The position numbers were made by a program, and so were the translations under genes. Positions 36,507 through 44,270 of a stretch of 64,000 nt of DNA are shown here, piece by piece. Source of the stretch: CBDANZ01 sp965197865 (GTDB lineage: Bacteria; Acidobacteriota; Vicinamibacteria; Vicinamibacterales; CAVVIG01); contig CBDANZ010000004.1 of the NCBI GenBank assembly GCA_965197865.1, positions 124,001 through 188,000 of the forward strand, read 5' to 3'. Below the pieces are notes generated by a model. The model was not told the DNA's origin, ran no database searches, and saw nothing but the letters and a program-made list of their open reading frames with translations. The stretch's first letter is position 1. Each line of letters begins with the position of its first letter.

Positions 36507-36827
36507 ATGGGACGTCCAAGTCGGTTTTCTCCGGAGGTGCGTGAGCGCGCGGTTCGAATGGTCGAGGAGCATCGCGCCACCCACGCGTCGGAGTGGGGCG
36601 TGTTGCAGTCGGTGGCGCCGAAGCTTGGCTGCACGGCCGAGACGCTACGGAAGTGGGTACGCCAGGCACAGCGTGACGCCGGCTATCGCCCAGGGTTGAC
36701 GACGAGCGAGCGAGAGCGCCTCAAGGAACTGGAGCGCGAGGTTCGCGAGCTGAAGCGGGCGAACGAGATCCTGCGGAAGGCGTCCGCGTATTTTGCCCAG
36801 GCGGAGCTCGACCGCCGCGGGAAGTGA
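36507..36827 (+). CDS. IS3 OrfA
   Basis: 106 residues. ATG 36507 has GGGAGG about 10 bases upstream and is preferred to ATG 36498, which is too close. HTH (RFSPEVRERAVRMVEEHR, LGCTAETLRKWVRQ) and a zipper helix (ELEREVRELKRANEILRKAS). It ends AELDRRGK with its TGA overlapping the OrfB start. Confidence 0.9.
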   Translation: MGRPSRFSPEVRERAVRMVEEHRATHASEWGVLQSVAPKLGCTAETLRKWVRQAQRDAGYRPGLTTSERERLKELEREVRELKRANEILRKASAYFAQAELDRRGK

Positions 36828-37720
36828 TGGTTCGCTTCATTCACGACCATCGGGATCAGTACGGGGTCGAGCCGATCTGCACCGTGCTGCCGATCGCCCC
36901 CTCGACGTATCACCGCCATCGGGCGGCGCAGGTCGATCCGACGCGTCGCTCGGCCCGGGCACAACGCGATGATGCGCTGCGCCCGGAGATTCAGCGGGTG
37001 TATGACGAGCATCATCAGGTGTACGGGCCGCGCAAGGTCTGGAAACAGCTGCGTCGCGAAGGGTTCTGCGTGGCACGAGGCACGGTGGGTCGGCTGATGC
37101 GGGCGATGGGCCTGGAAGGCGCGGGGCGTGGGCGCGCGTGGATCACGACCACGCACGCGGGCAATGGCAGCCGGCCCGCAGATCTCGTCGATCGCCAGTT
37201 CGTGGCGACCCGTCCGAATCAGCTCTGGGTCTCAGACTTCACCTACGTGGCGACCTGGGGTGGGTTCACCTACGTGGCGTTCGTGATCGACGTCTTCGCG
37301 CGGCGCATCGTGGGCTGGCGGGTGTCGGCCTCGATGCGCACGGACTTCGTGCTCGACGCCTTGGAGCAGGCCATCTATGCGCGCCGCGGCGACGCGCTGA
37401 CCAGCCTCGTGCATCACAGCGATCGCGGCACGCAGTATCTTTCGATGCGGTACACGGATCGTCTCGCGGCCGCCGGCATTGCGCCATCGGTCGGGAGCCA
37501 AGGCGATGCGTTCGATAACGCCCTCGCCGAGTCGGTGATCGGACTCTACAAGACGGAGGTGATTCGACGACGAGGGCCGTGGCGCACGCTCGAGGCCGTG
37601 GAATTCGCCACGCTGGAGTGGGTGGATTGGTTCAACATGCGGCGGTTGCTGGGACCGATTGGAGACGTGCCGCCGGCGGAGTTTGAAGCGCAGTACTATG
37701 AGCAGGCCAAGGTGGCCTGA
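36827..37720 (+). CDS. IS3 OrfB transposase
   Basis: About 297 residues. The HTH_21 region (RVYDEHHQVYGPRKVWKQL) is followed by the integrase core: LWVSDFTYVATWGGFTYVAF (first Asp), LVHHSDRGTQYLSMRY (second), DNALAESVIGLYKTEVI (Glu), then WFNMRRLLGPIGDVPPAEFE. Intact. The ATG at 36827 overlaps the OrfA TGA; a GTG at 36824 is also in frame. Confidence 0.95.
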   Translation: MVRFIHDHRDQYGVEPICTVLPIAPSTYHRHRAAQVDPTRRSARAQRDDALRPEIQRVYDEHHQVYGPRKVWKQLRREGFCVARGTVGRLMRAMGLEGAGRGRAWITTTHAGNGSRPADLVDRQFVATRPNQLWVSDFTYVATWGGFTYVAFVIDVFARRIVGWRVSASMRTDFVLDALEQAIYARRGDALTSLVHHSDRGTQYLSMRYTDRLAAAGIAPSVGSQGDAFDNALAESVIGLYKTEVIRRRGPWRTLEAVEFATLEWVDWFNMRRLLGPIGDVPPAEFEAQYYEQAKVA

Positions 37721-37897
37721 TTCAATGAATCCAGTCTCCGAGAAACCCGGTACGGTTCAGTCGCCAGACATGGGGAACTTGACAGTGCCGCCGAGCGGGG
37801 GACGTCCGCACGCCAGGTGCGTCCACGGCGCCGCCGGTCTCGGCTACGGTGCAGGAGGCTAGCGCCTGACCCCAAACGGCCGTGGCCGATCTGCATG

Positions 37898-37996
37898 TGT
37901 CGAAACGGCCGTTTGCGACACACCGGCGGGGGCGCCTTCAGACGAGCCCCGCGGTGTGTCGTATCCCGTGTCTGATTCTATGTCTTGCAGACGTCA
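37898..37996 (-). other. Tn3-type res site, copy 2, with a few resolvase codons
   Basis: On the minus strand the palindrome TGTCGCAAACG/CGTTTCGACA (37920-37898, one base shorter than the other copies) precedes ATG 37896, where MQIGHGRLG decays within nine codons. Upstream elements (GACACGGGATACGACACACC, then TGCAAGACA further on) match copy 1 at 5958-6000. Opposite in orientation to the other three copies. Confidence 0.7.
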
Positions 37997-38212
37997 GGCG
38001 TATGTGTCAGTGCCGTGCGCCGAACGCGCCCTACGAAGTGAACGGACGGATGGCCTCGGTGACCGCTTCACTTAAGCCCACGCCACAGTGGAAGGGTCGG
38101 CCTCAGTCTCCGGACGCCGTCGCGACTCTACTGCAGCTTGCCTCGACAGCATCCCGGTTTCTTCGATTTCTGGTGTCGGGCGCCGCGCCCGTACGACGGC
38201 TCCAAAGAAATG

Positions 38213-38240
38213 AGATCTCCGAGAAACCCTGTACGATTCA
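38213..38240 (+). repeat. solo IS3 right end
   Basis: CTCCGAGAAACCCTGTACGA closely resembles the right terminal repeat of the IS3 element ending at 37759. No transposase is attached. The 420 bases between contain the res site and no gene I can support. Confidence 0.55.
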
Positions 38241-38284
38241 CCGTCGACCGGATTATCGCTTCTCGAGGCATAAGGTCACGGTGG

Positions 38285-39409
38285 CTAGGCGGAGGCCGGT
38301 AGCTGGTACGCGTAGTGGAACAGATCGATTGAGGGTACGGCGTTATCCTGCGCGACCTTCCAACGGATTCTTACCTGTCCCGGAGGGCCGACTGCGACCT
38401 GCCTTTTGATCACGTGGTTCCTGATCTGTTTGTCCACAAAGTTTCCCCGACGGGGAAGGGCGGGAGGCTGCTGCGCGGTGCAGTAGCCGTCTGAGGTTCT
38501 TGCTGAGACCCGGGCGCAATCAGTGTCCGTCGGAAGCCATCGCCCCCCATTGAACGGGGACAGCAGCGCGATCGGATTCGGTTCCAGCATTCGGCTCCAG
38601 ACGTCAGCATTATCTGCGTTGACCGAGCCGTGGTGAGGCACTTTGAAGATCTTGCCCTTGGTGGAGTTGGTGTGATTTGCAACGACAGCTTTCCACCCAA
38701 ATGCAGCGTTGGAATGGTTCTCCAAGTCCGCCCCAAGAAGAATGCTCTGGCCGCCCGCTTCGATCCACACAACCACCGACGTGTGATTCGGCGACCGGGA
38801 CGCAATCGCTGCGCCAGGCAGATCTCCAGGTTTCGGAATCAAGTTGGCGATCTCTTCGAGTCCAGCCTGTACGCTGGGATCTGAAGGACTCAACGCGACG
38901 ATCTTTACAGGGAATGGACGCTCGGCTGTCCGAAGATCTAGCAGCACTCGGTCCGCGATCGCATACTGAGGCGTGTAGAGGTTAGGAGCGGCGCCCCCCT
39001 CGCGGCGCTTGTTCAATTCTCTGATCACTGCCGCGATTTCTCGCGGGCCTGACAACCCCAACAATGGATCCGAGGCCAAGCCAACCAGCGTCAAGAACTC
39101 CTCATGCCTAAAGGCCGTGGAGCACGCGAATCGTGCAGCGGGCGCCATCGCGAGGAGCTGTGAGAGACCTCTGATGTGATCGTCATGCCAGTGCGTGGCG
39201 AGAACAAGCTGAAGTCGGCTGGGGGTGTCTGGGTCGAGGCCGCTTAGGTAGTCGGCTGCGGCTGCCGTGGTGCTCCCCCTGGCGAAGCATGAGTCCACGA
39301 CAGCCCATTCGTTGTTGCCGAGATGCAAGATGACCGACTCGCCACGGCCCGGGCCGATAATCGAAACTTCAAGCTCGTCAGCATCCGGCGGCCCGTGTAT
39401 TGGACCCAT
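38285..39409 (-). CDS. MBL-fold hydrolase, last gene of a three-gene operon
   Basis: 374 residues. Metallo-beta-lactamase core with THWHDDHIRG (the HxHxDH metal site), a VIIGPGRGESVILHLGNNEW-like N-terminal strand pair (SIIGPGRGES, WAVVDSCF), SVVVWIEAGGQSILLGADL (metal-bridging Asp) and VPHHGS (final His). The C-terminal ~80 residues have no known domain. MBL proteins of this general layout occur in ComEC-like and defence contexts (for example the Avs1a component of AVAST type I), usually acting on phosphodiesters. The start codon shares a base with the upstream stop (TAATG), so translation is coupled. No signal peptide; cytoplasmic. Confidence 0.85.
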   Translation of the reverse strand: MGPIHGPPDADELEVSIIGPGRGESVILHLGNNEWAVVDSCFARGSTTAAAADYLSGLDPDTPSRLQLVLATHWHDDHIRGLSQLLAMAPAARFACSTAFRHEEFLTLVGLASDPLLGLSGPREIAAVIRELNKRREGGAAPNLYTPQYAIADRVLLDLRTAERPFPVKIVALSPSDPSVQAGLEEIANLIPKPGDLPGAAIASRSPNHTSVVVWIEAGGQSILLGADLENHSNAAFGWKAVVANHTNSTKGKIFKVPHHGSVNADNADVWSRMLEPNPIALLSPFNGGRWLPTDTDCARVSARTSDGYCTAQQPPALPRRGNFVDKQIRNHVIKRQVAVGPPGQVRIRWKVAQDNAVPSIDLFHYAYQLPASA

Positions 39410-39996
39410 TACCCTTCTGGATTAACCGTCTCTGACATTCGCTGGGCCCACTGGCGGCTGCGTTGATAGGCCGCGTTGGTAATTCTTGGTGAGCGTTTAA
39501 AGCGCAGCATTGACATATTGTGCTGCTGTCCAGACGGCGTTCTGCTTGTCCCGATGATCCAGTAAAAAGAAACCCCTGGTTGCATAAGTGGCCTGTCGAT
39601 GGGGGACACCTCCTCAAGATCTATTTCCAAGTTCTCATCAGGGTTGCTCGGTTCGGTGAGGTCAGTAGCGACCGCAGTGAACGAGGTTTGGCTGACGGCA
39701 AGCACCGTTCCCTCCCACAACTGGGCCGTGTGTAGTGTTGGACTAGGCCCCCCGAATGGAGTTGCCTGTGGCAGGACGGCCACACGCTCGACGAGGTCCT
39801 TTACTAGGTCGTCTGGCAGCGCTAGGGTGCCGGAAGATGCCTCCTGAGAGGCACCTAAATTGACCTCTTCGCGCAACAGGAACGGAACAACAGCGTCTAA
39901 ATCCTCGCTTTCCGTGGGCAGCGATTCATCAGGCTTCTTTTGAGAGAGCCCAATCGATGAGGAGGTTGGCGTCTCGTTCGGCTTGTTGTTGGGCAT
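39409..39996 (-). CDS. uncharacterised protein, second gene of the MBL operon
   Basis: About 195 residues from ATG 39996. It has a polar disordered start (MPNNKPNETPTSSSIGL), an acidic segment and a mainly beta region (LWEGTVLAVSQTSFTAVATD, then QPGVSFYWIIGTSR). No membrane helix or known motif. The frame is open to 40071, but that start would overlap the upstream gene by more than 140 bases. The chosen start overlaps it by 68 bases, and the stop overlaps the MBL start, so the three genes are one transcription and translation unit. Confidence 0.65.
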   Translation of the reverse strand: MPNNKPNETPTSSSIGLSQKKPDESLPTESEDLDAVVPFLLREEVNLGASQEASSGTLALPDDLVKDLVERVAVLPQATPFGGPSPTLHTAQLWEGTVLAVSQTSFTAVATDLTEPSNPDENLEIDLEEVSPIDRPLMQPGVSFYWIIGTSRTPSGQQHNMSMLRFKRSPRITNAAYQRSRQWAQRMSETVNPEG

Positions 39997-40654
39997 CTTC
40001 AAATCGGTCCATGAGTGTTGTGAGTAGTTGGGATAACCCCTCAGCTTCATTAGGGGCGTCGTAGTGTTCATTCGTCTCGAAGTACACGCCGTACGGGCGG
40101 ACCTTGGCAGACGGCTCGATCTTGAACCTGAATTTCACATCGGGCCGGTCCTTTCGATTGCCGATGATCACCAGTGACAGCAGCCCTGGGCGCGTCTTGT
40201 CACTAGGTTCTCCTGCCTGCGGTTTCCCGTCCGGGTCGTCGAAAGCAAAGATCTTTTTCCAACCATCTTTCGGCGCGAGGCGGTCGCCAAGGAGATGCCA
40301 TTCCTCCTCAGAGGCCAACTGAAAGTGCGTCGAGCGATTGATGCCGACGGCGCGGACGGGGGTGTGCTCCAGGATATAGAAGGTGCCGATCACCAAGTCT
40401 CGCAGGAGGACCCCAGGTGTGCTTGGCTTTGCGAACGCGGCGAAGCGGTCAGTGGTGATCTGCATCGTGAAGTTCTCAGTCTCGAACTTAGTAACCTCCT
40501 TGTGCATGATCTCTATCTTTGTGTTGTCGGCGTCCGCTTCTTCCGGAGAGATCAGGTTTTGCCTCGCGAACCAGGATGGGTGGAAAATCGACGGGTTAAA
40601 GGAGCCCAGCAGGACGATTGCGGCTCCAGCCAACTCGGGTTTACGCTGCGGCAT
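39929..40654 (-). CDS. uncharacterised protein, first gene of the MBL operon
   Basis: About 241 residues from ATG 40654 (MPQRKPELAGAAIVLLGSFN). Notable blocks are NPSIFHPSWFARQNLI, FTMQITTDRFAAFAKP, LRDLVIGTFYILEHTPVRAV followed by GINRSTHF, and VYFETNEHYDA. The pattern suggests a mixed alpha/beta fold of a conserved but unnamed family; I recall similar proteins but no function. A longer frame to 40768 exists; 40654 is preferred because conserved-looking sequence starts there. The 180 bases upstream up to the IS6 end should hold the promoter. Confidence 0.65.
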   Translation of the reverse strand: MPQRKPELAGAAIVLLGSFNPSIFHPSWFARQNLISPEEADADNTKIEIMHKEVTKFETENFTMQITTDRFAAFAKPSTPGVLLRDLVIGTFYILEHTPVRAVGINRSTHFQLASEEEWHLLGDRLAPKDGWKKIFAFDDPDGKPQAGEPSDKTRPGLLSLVIIGNRKDRPDVKFRFKIEPSAKVRPYGVYFETNEHYDAPNEAEGLSQLLTTLMDRFEDAQQQAERDANLLIDWALSKEA

Positions 40655-40941
40655 CGCCCCAGAGTACATCAAGACTCTTGAGATTGGGCGGCGGCGCTGT
40701 TGGCAGGCCCTTGTCAAGGCCTGAATCTCGTGGGCTTGATTCGGTTCCGTAAACGGGTCACCCGCCATACGTGGCCACGCCCGTGGCCATCCGAAAAGCC
40801 CTGAGCCTCCACAGAATTGTCTATTCTTGGTCCCAGCGGGTGGTCCGATGTTGTACTCCGGCCACTCCGCCTTTTTGGGTCGCTCAGGGTCATTTTTTCT
40901 CCGGGAAGGCGTAACACCTCAGTTGGAAAGATGGCCCATAA

Positions 40942-41734
40942 GGCTCTGTCACACCTGGCAACGCGGGCCGATAAGCCGTCCATGCAAACCACTCGATCCA
41001 TCTACCGTGGATTCTGTTTTCCCCCAGAGGTCATCGCCCACGCTGTTTTCCTCTATCACCGATTTCCCCTCAGTCTGCGAGACGTCGAGGACCTACTTGC
41101 GCAGCGTGGGATCGCTGTAAGCTACGAAACAATTCGACGGTGGTGTCGCCGATTCGGGCCGCACCACGCCCGCAACGTGAGGCGCCAGCGGCCGACCGCG
41201 GGCGACCACTGACTGCTGGACGAGGTCTTCTTGCAGATCCAGGGGCGACGTCAGTATCTGTGGCGCGCCATCGACCAAGACGGCGACATTCTCGATATCT
41301 TGATGCAACGACGGCGCAACGGTCGATCAGCCACACGGTTTGTTCGTAAGCTGCTCAAACAGCAACAACGGTCGCCGAATCGGTTTGTCACGGACAAGCT
41401 GGGCAGCTATCGCGTTGCGCATCGGGCGGAGATAGCAAGCGTCCCCCACGATACGATGCAGCACGCAAACAATCGAATCGAAGCATCTCACCGCCGCACC
41501 CGAATCCGAGAGCGACAGATGCTGCGATTTCGGTCGGCCGGAAACGCACAACGGTTTCTCAGTGTTCAAACGTCCATATTGAACTTGTTCAATTGGGGCC
41601 GCCATCAGCTACGCGCCTGGGAGTATCGCTGCTTTCGAGCCCGAGCGTTCGACGCGTGGTCGTTGGCAATTCATGGATAAGCAGCAGGACACGTCTAGCA
41701 ACATGCCGGTGCCTCTTCTAGATGTGACAGAACC
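40942..41734 (+). mobile_element. IS6-family element, inactive
   Basis: Ends GGCTCTGTCACACCT (40942) and AGATGTGACAGAACC (41720-41734) form imperfect inverted repeats. The internal transposase has one nonsense codon. Confidence 0.8.
40982..41680 (+). pseudogene. IS6 transposase with one TGA
   Basis: The frame from ATG 40982 (MQTTRSIYRGFCFPPEVIAH) matches the IS6 at 1090 throughout. At 41210-41212 a TGA replaces the tryptophan codon of the GDxWHLDEVF catalytic block (here GDH, stop, LLDEVFLQI). Downstream the same frame is intact to FDAWSLAIHG. One TGG-to-TGA change has inactivated it recently. Confidence 0.9.
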
Positions 41735-41844
41735 CTCAACACGAAGACACACGCGAAACCGGGAATCCCCCTCTTCTCCATCGAAGTGCCTCCCTGTCTA
41801 AGACGATCGACGCGTTTCTCAGTGTACCCGGCCGGCGCCGGGTT

Positions 41845-42978
41845 TCAGTTCTTCGGTGTGAGTTTGAGCAAGCGCCCGGCACTTTCGTCCTCGTCGTCCT
41901 CCAGGACCCAGATGGCGCCGTCCGGTCCCTCGACGATGCTGCGAATTCGCGCACCCATCTCGTAACGCCCGACCTCGCGGGCATCCACGCCGTCGAGCTC
42001 GACCCGCACGATCGCCTGGGACGAGAGCCCGGCCGCGACTGCATCGCCTCGCCAGTCGGAGAACAGATCGCCACGGTAAATCATCAGGTCACCCGGCGAA
42101 ATGACGGGGTTCCACGAAATCGCCGGTTTCTCGAATTCCGGATGCGTGTCGTGGTCCGGTATCTCACGCCCGTCGTAGTGGTCGCCGGCGGAGACGAGCG
42201 GATAACCGTAATTCGCTGCACGCGTGATCAGGTTCAGCTCGTCGCCGCCGCTCGGCCCCATTTCGATGTCCCAGAGTTGACCCTCGAGATCGATGGCCAG
42301 CCCGAGCACATTGCGGTGGCCCAGCGACCAGATCTGCCCATAGATCCCGTCATCGTCGACCAGCGGGTCCACGTCGAAATAGTCGACGAAAGGATTGTCG
42401 GCCGGCACCGAACCATCGTCATGCAATCGCAGGACCTTGCCCAGATTCGTCTGCATGTCCTGGGCCGGTGTGAATTTCTGGCGGTCTCCGGACGAAATCC
42501 ACAGGTACCCTTCGTCGTCGAACAACAGCCGGTGCCCGTAATGGCCGAAGCCGACGACCTTGGGATACTGGCGCCAGATGACTTCGACGTCGGACAGGTC
42601 TCCGCCGCCCTCGGTCTGGTTCAGAACCGCCCGGACGACGGCGGCGCCACGGGTATGGCCGCCCACACCAGATTCGGCGTAGCTCAGGTAGATCACGTTA
42701 TTCTCGATGAAATCCGGATGCAGGGCGACGTCGCCCAGGCCACCCTGGCCGCCGTACGCGACGTCCGGCACGCCATCGATGTCCGGGGACTTCTCACCGT
42801 TCTGGGTGACGATGAAGAGGGTGCCTTTCTGTTCCGTCACCAGCATGCGGCCGTCTGGCAGGAAGGCGAGGGCCCATGGCTCGTCGAAGGAGGTAATCGA
42901 CTCGACCGCGAATGGCAGGTCCGTTTGTGCTTGCGCGCCGACCGCCATCACGATGCTCGAGATGAGCAGCCCATTCAC
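41845..42978 (-). CDS. PQQ-dependent aldose sugar dehydrogenase (YliI/Asd type)
   Basis: 377 residues; a six-bladed propeller that oxidises aldoses in the periplasm using pyrroloquinoline quinone. Family blocks: PWALAFLPDGRMLVTEQKG, GQGGLGDVALHPDF, VVGFGHYGHRLLFDDEGYLW (active-site His), NLGKVLRL, IWSLGHRNVLGLAID, EMGPSGGDELN and NYGYPLVSAG. The start shown is a GTG inside a signal peptide (LLISSIVMAVGAQAQ). In frame upstream is ATG 42996 followed by GCG AGA TGA, so the original start was probably MAR-W-LLVNGLL with a TGG now TGA at 42985-42987. Export from the GTG start may be poor. Confidence 0.85.
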   Translation of the reverse strand: MNGLLISSIVMAVGAQAQTDLPFAVESITSFDEPWALAFLPDGRMLVTEQKGTLFIVTQNGEKSPDIDGVPDVAYGGQGGLGDVALHPDFIENNVIYLSYAESGVGGHTRGAAVVRAVLNQTEGGGDLSDVEVIWRQYPKVVGFGHYGHRLLFDDEGYLWISSGDRQKFTPAQDMQTNLGKVLRLHDDGSVPADNPFVDYFDVDPLVDDDGIYGQIWSLGHRNVLGLAIDLEGQLWDIEMGPSGGDELNLITRAANYGYPLVSAGDHYDGREIPDHDTHPEFEKPAISWNPVISPGDLMIYRGDLFSDWRGDAVAAGLSSQAIVRVELDGVDAREVGRYEMGARIRSIVEGPDGAIWVLEDDEDESAGRLLKLTPKN

Positions 42979-43138
42979 TAAGAGTCATCTCGCCATGTCA
43001 TAACCTCGCTCGGTACGTTCGGAGTCCATCCACGCTACGCTTGTGCATCATATTGTCTTCGCGCTCGTCGCGCGACCGTCCGCTCGGCCCGCCACGCGTG
43101 GTAGACATCGCGTTGACTCCTGGCAGCTCTTCGAGCTG

Positions 43139-43398
43139 CTGCGTGAACCCCATGCCGGCCTACTACTCCGGCTGGCGCAAGAATGAGATCCTCGGCCTCA
43201 CCTGGAACTGGGCGCCCGCTTGCGCGGCCTGCTTGAGGATCGGTACGATCTCGTGGTCGGCGCCTGTCAGGCGGCCGGGGTGCCGACCCGCTCACGCTCT
43301 ATAAGGAGCAGTGGATCACGTTGCTGGCCATGACCGATGAAATTCGAGCGTTCCTTACGGAACATGACGCGGAGTTGAAAACGAAGTCCGGGGCATAG
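43139..43398 (+). pseudogene. tyrosine-recombinase fragment and an adjoining C-terminal scrap
   Basis: AYYSGWRKNEILGLTW (about 43159-43206) fits the box I arginine motif of site-specific integrases (YYTGWRxGEIL.L.W). A second frame ending at TAG 43398 reads YKEQWITLLAMTDEIRAFL and EHDAELKTKSGA, an unidentified C-terminus. Both are isolated. From 43400 to 43720 I see no gene; a GGAATTCGAGAC block near 43449 resembles the right end of the IS481-like element. Confidence 0.45.
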
Positions 43399-43720
43399 CC
43401 GGCGTGCCGACCCGCTTCCTCCACGATTGCCGCCGCACTGCCGCCCGATCCAGCGAGAGAATTGGGAATTCGAGACGCACAGGTGGCGCCCCTGACTGCG
43501 CACGGGCCTACACGTCCTTGTCCCGATCGAGTCTGCATTCCTAGCCATCGTGATCTCCGAGACTCCGTGGTCGGTGCCTATCGACGTCGGTCGTCAACCA
43601 CGTGAACAAGCCAGCCGGATTGTAGACACTCTTGATGCCGACCGGCACCGTGCAGGCGTTCGGAATCTGGCCACGCCAGCGCCTCACCATGAAAAGCCGT
43701 CGGCATGATGCGCCGCGCGC

Positions 43721-43970
43721 TCAATGTACGGTTACTCTGCAACAGTTCGTGTACGTCTTGCCGCTGCTACACGAACAGGATTCGTGGCCGCCGACCGTCG
43801 CCCCACGCGCAAGATCGACATGCTCGCCGGCGTGCGCTGCATGCCCGGCGGCAACCGATCGACCCAGGCGCGCATACTGGGCGACCGCCGCGGGCAACAC
43901 CCGGTGGATCCCGGTTGCCGTCCTCGCGAAGGACTGACCGTCCGTGGCAGCCTCTCTATGGAACGCCTCC
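43721..43970 (-). pseudogene. SEC-C motif protein, C-terminal fragment
   Basis: The minus frame ends CSCSSGKTYTNCC, which fits the zinc-binding SEC-C motif (CxCxSGKxYxxCC) found at the end of SecA and many small accessory proteins. The preceding ~70 residues are helical but not recognised. Upstream the frame is replaced by IS6 sequence, so the N-terminus is lost. Confidence 0.5.
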
Positions 43971-43971
43971 G

Positions 43972-44140
43972 CCATCTCGCTACCTCCAGGCCGCGCTCGC
44001 GGAGCAGATCTTCGACATCGCGGAACGAGAGCGAGTACCGAAGGTGCCAGCGCACGACGCAACAAATCAGCTCGGGATCCGTCTGTCCCCACTTGAAGAT
44101 CGCCGGTCGAATTGCCTGCTTCACCATCTCTTCGGCACAG
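43972..44140 (-). pseudogene. IS6 type B transposase, N-terminal fragment
   Basis: QAIRPAIFKWGQTDPELICC and RYSLSFRDVEDLLRERGLEV align with the start of the intact transposase at 20618 (RPAIFKWRQTAPELILC...). Only about 55 residues remain. Confidence 0.7.
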
Positions 44141-44270
44141 GCGACGCCGCGTGGCAGGCGGCCCCACCCAGCCGGCACCGCTGTCCCGCCGACTCGTTCG
44201 GGTATGCCTGAGCCGAGATAGAGGAGCCGCCCGGCCAGCACCACCAGCAGCGCGGCGAAGGGGACCATCG

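Larger units (their letters stand above)
36456..37759 (+). mobile_element. IS3-family element, IS3-group type
   Basis: The terminal repeats TGAACCGTACCGGGTTTCTC (36456) and GAGAAACCCGGTACGGTTCA (ending 37759) are perfect over 20 bp. OrfA and OrfB overlap inside. A related solo right end is found at 38215. Confidence 0.95.

Noticed and set aside
38285..40654. Calling the MBL operon AVAST type I
   Set aside because: AVAST type I needs a STAND NTPase (Avs1c), and none of the three genes is large enough or has NTPase motifs.
42142..42981. A 279-codon plus-strand frame opposite the sugar dehydrogenase
   Set aside because: It is the antisense shadow of a clear PQQ enzyme and carries no recognisable motif.
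23720..42987. An alternative genetic code (TAG or TGA as sense)
   Set aside because: Many intact genes here end in TAG or TGA in the expected place, and overlapping ATGA stops are used, so isolated nonsense changes are simpler.
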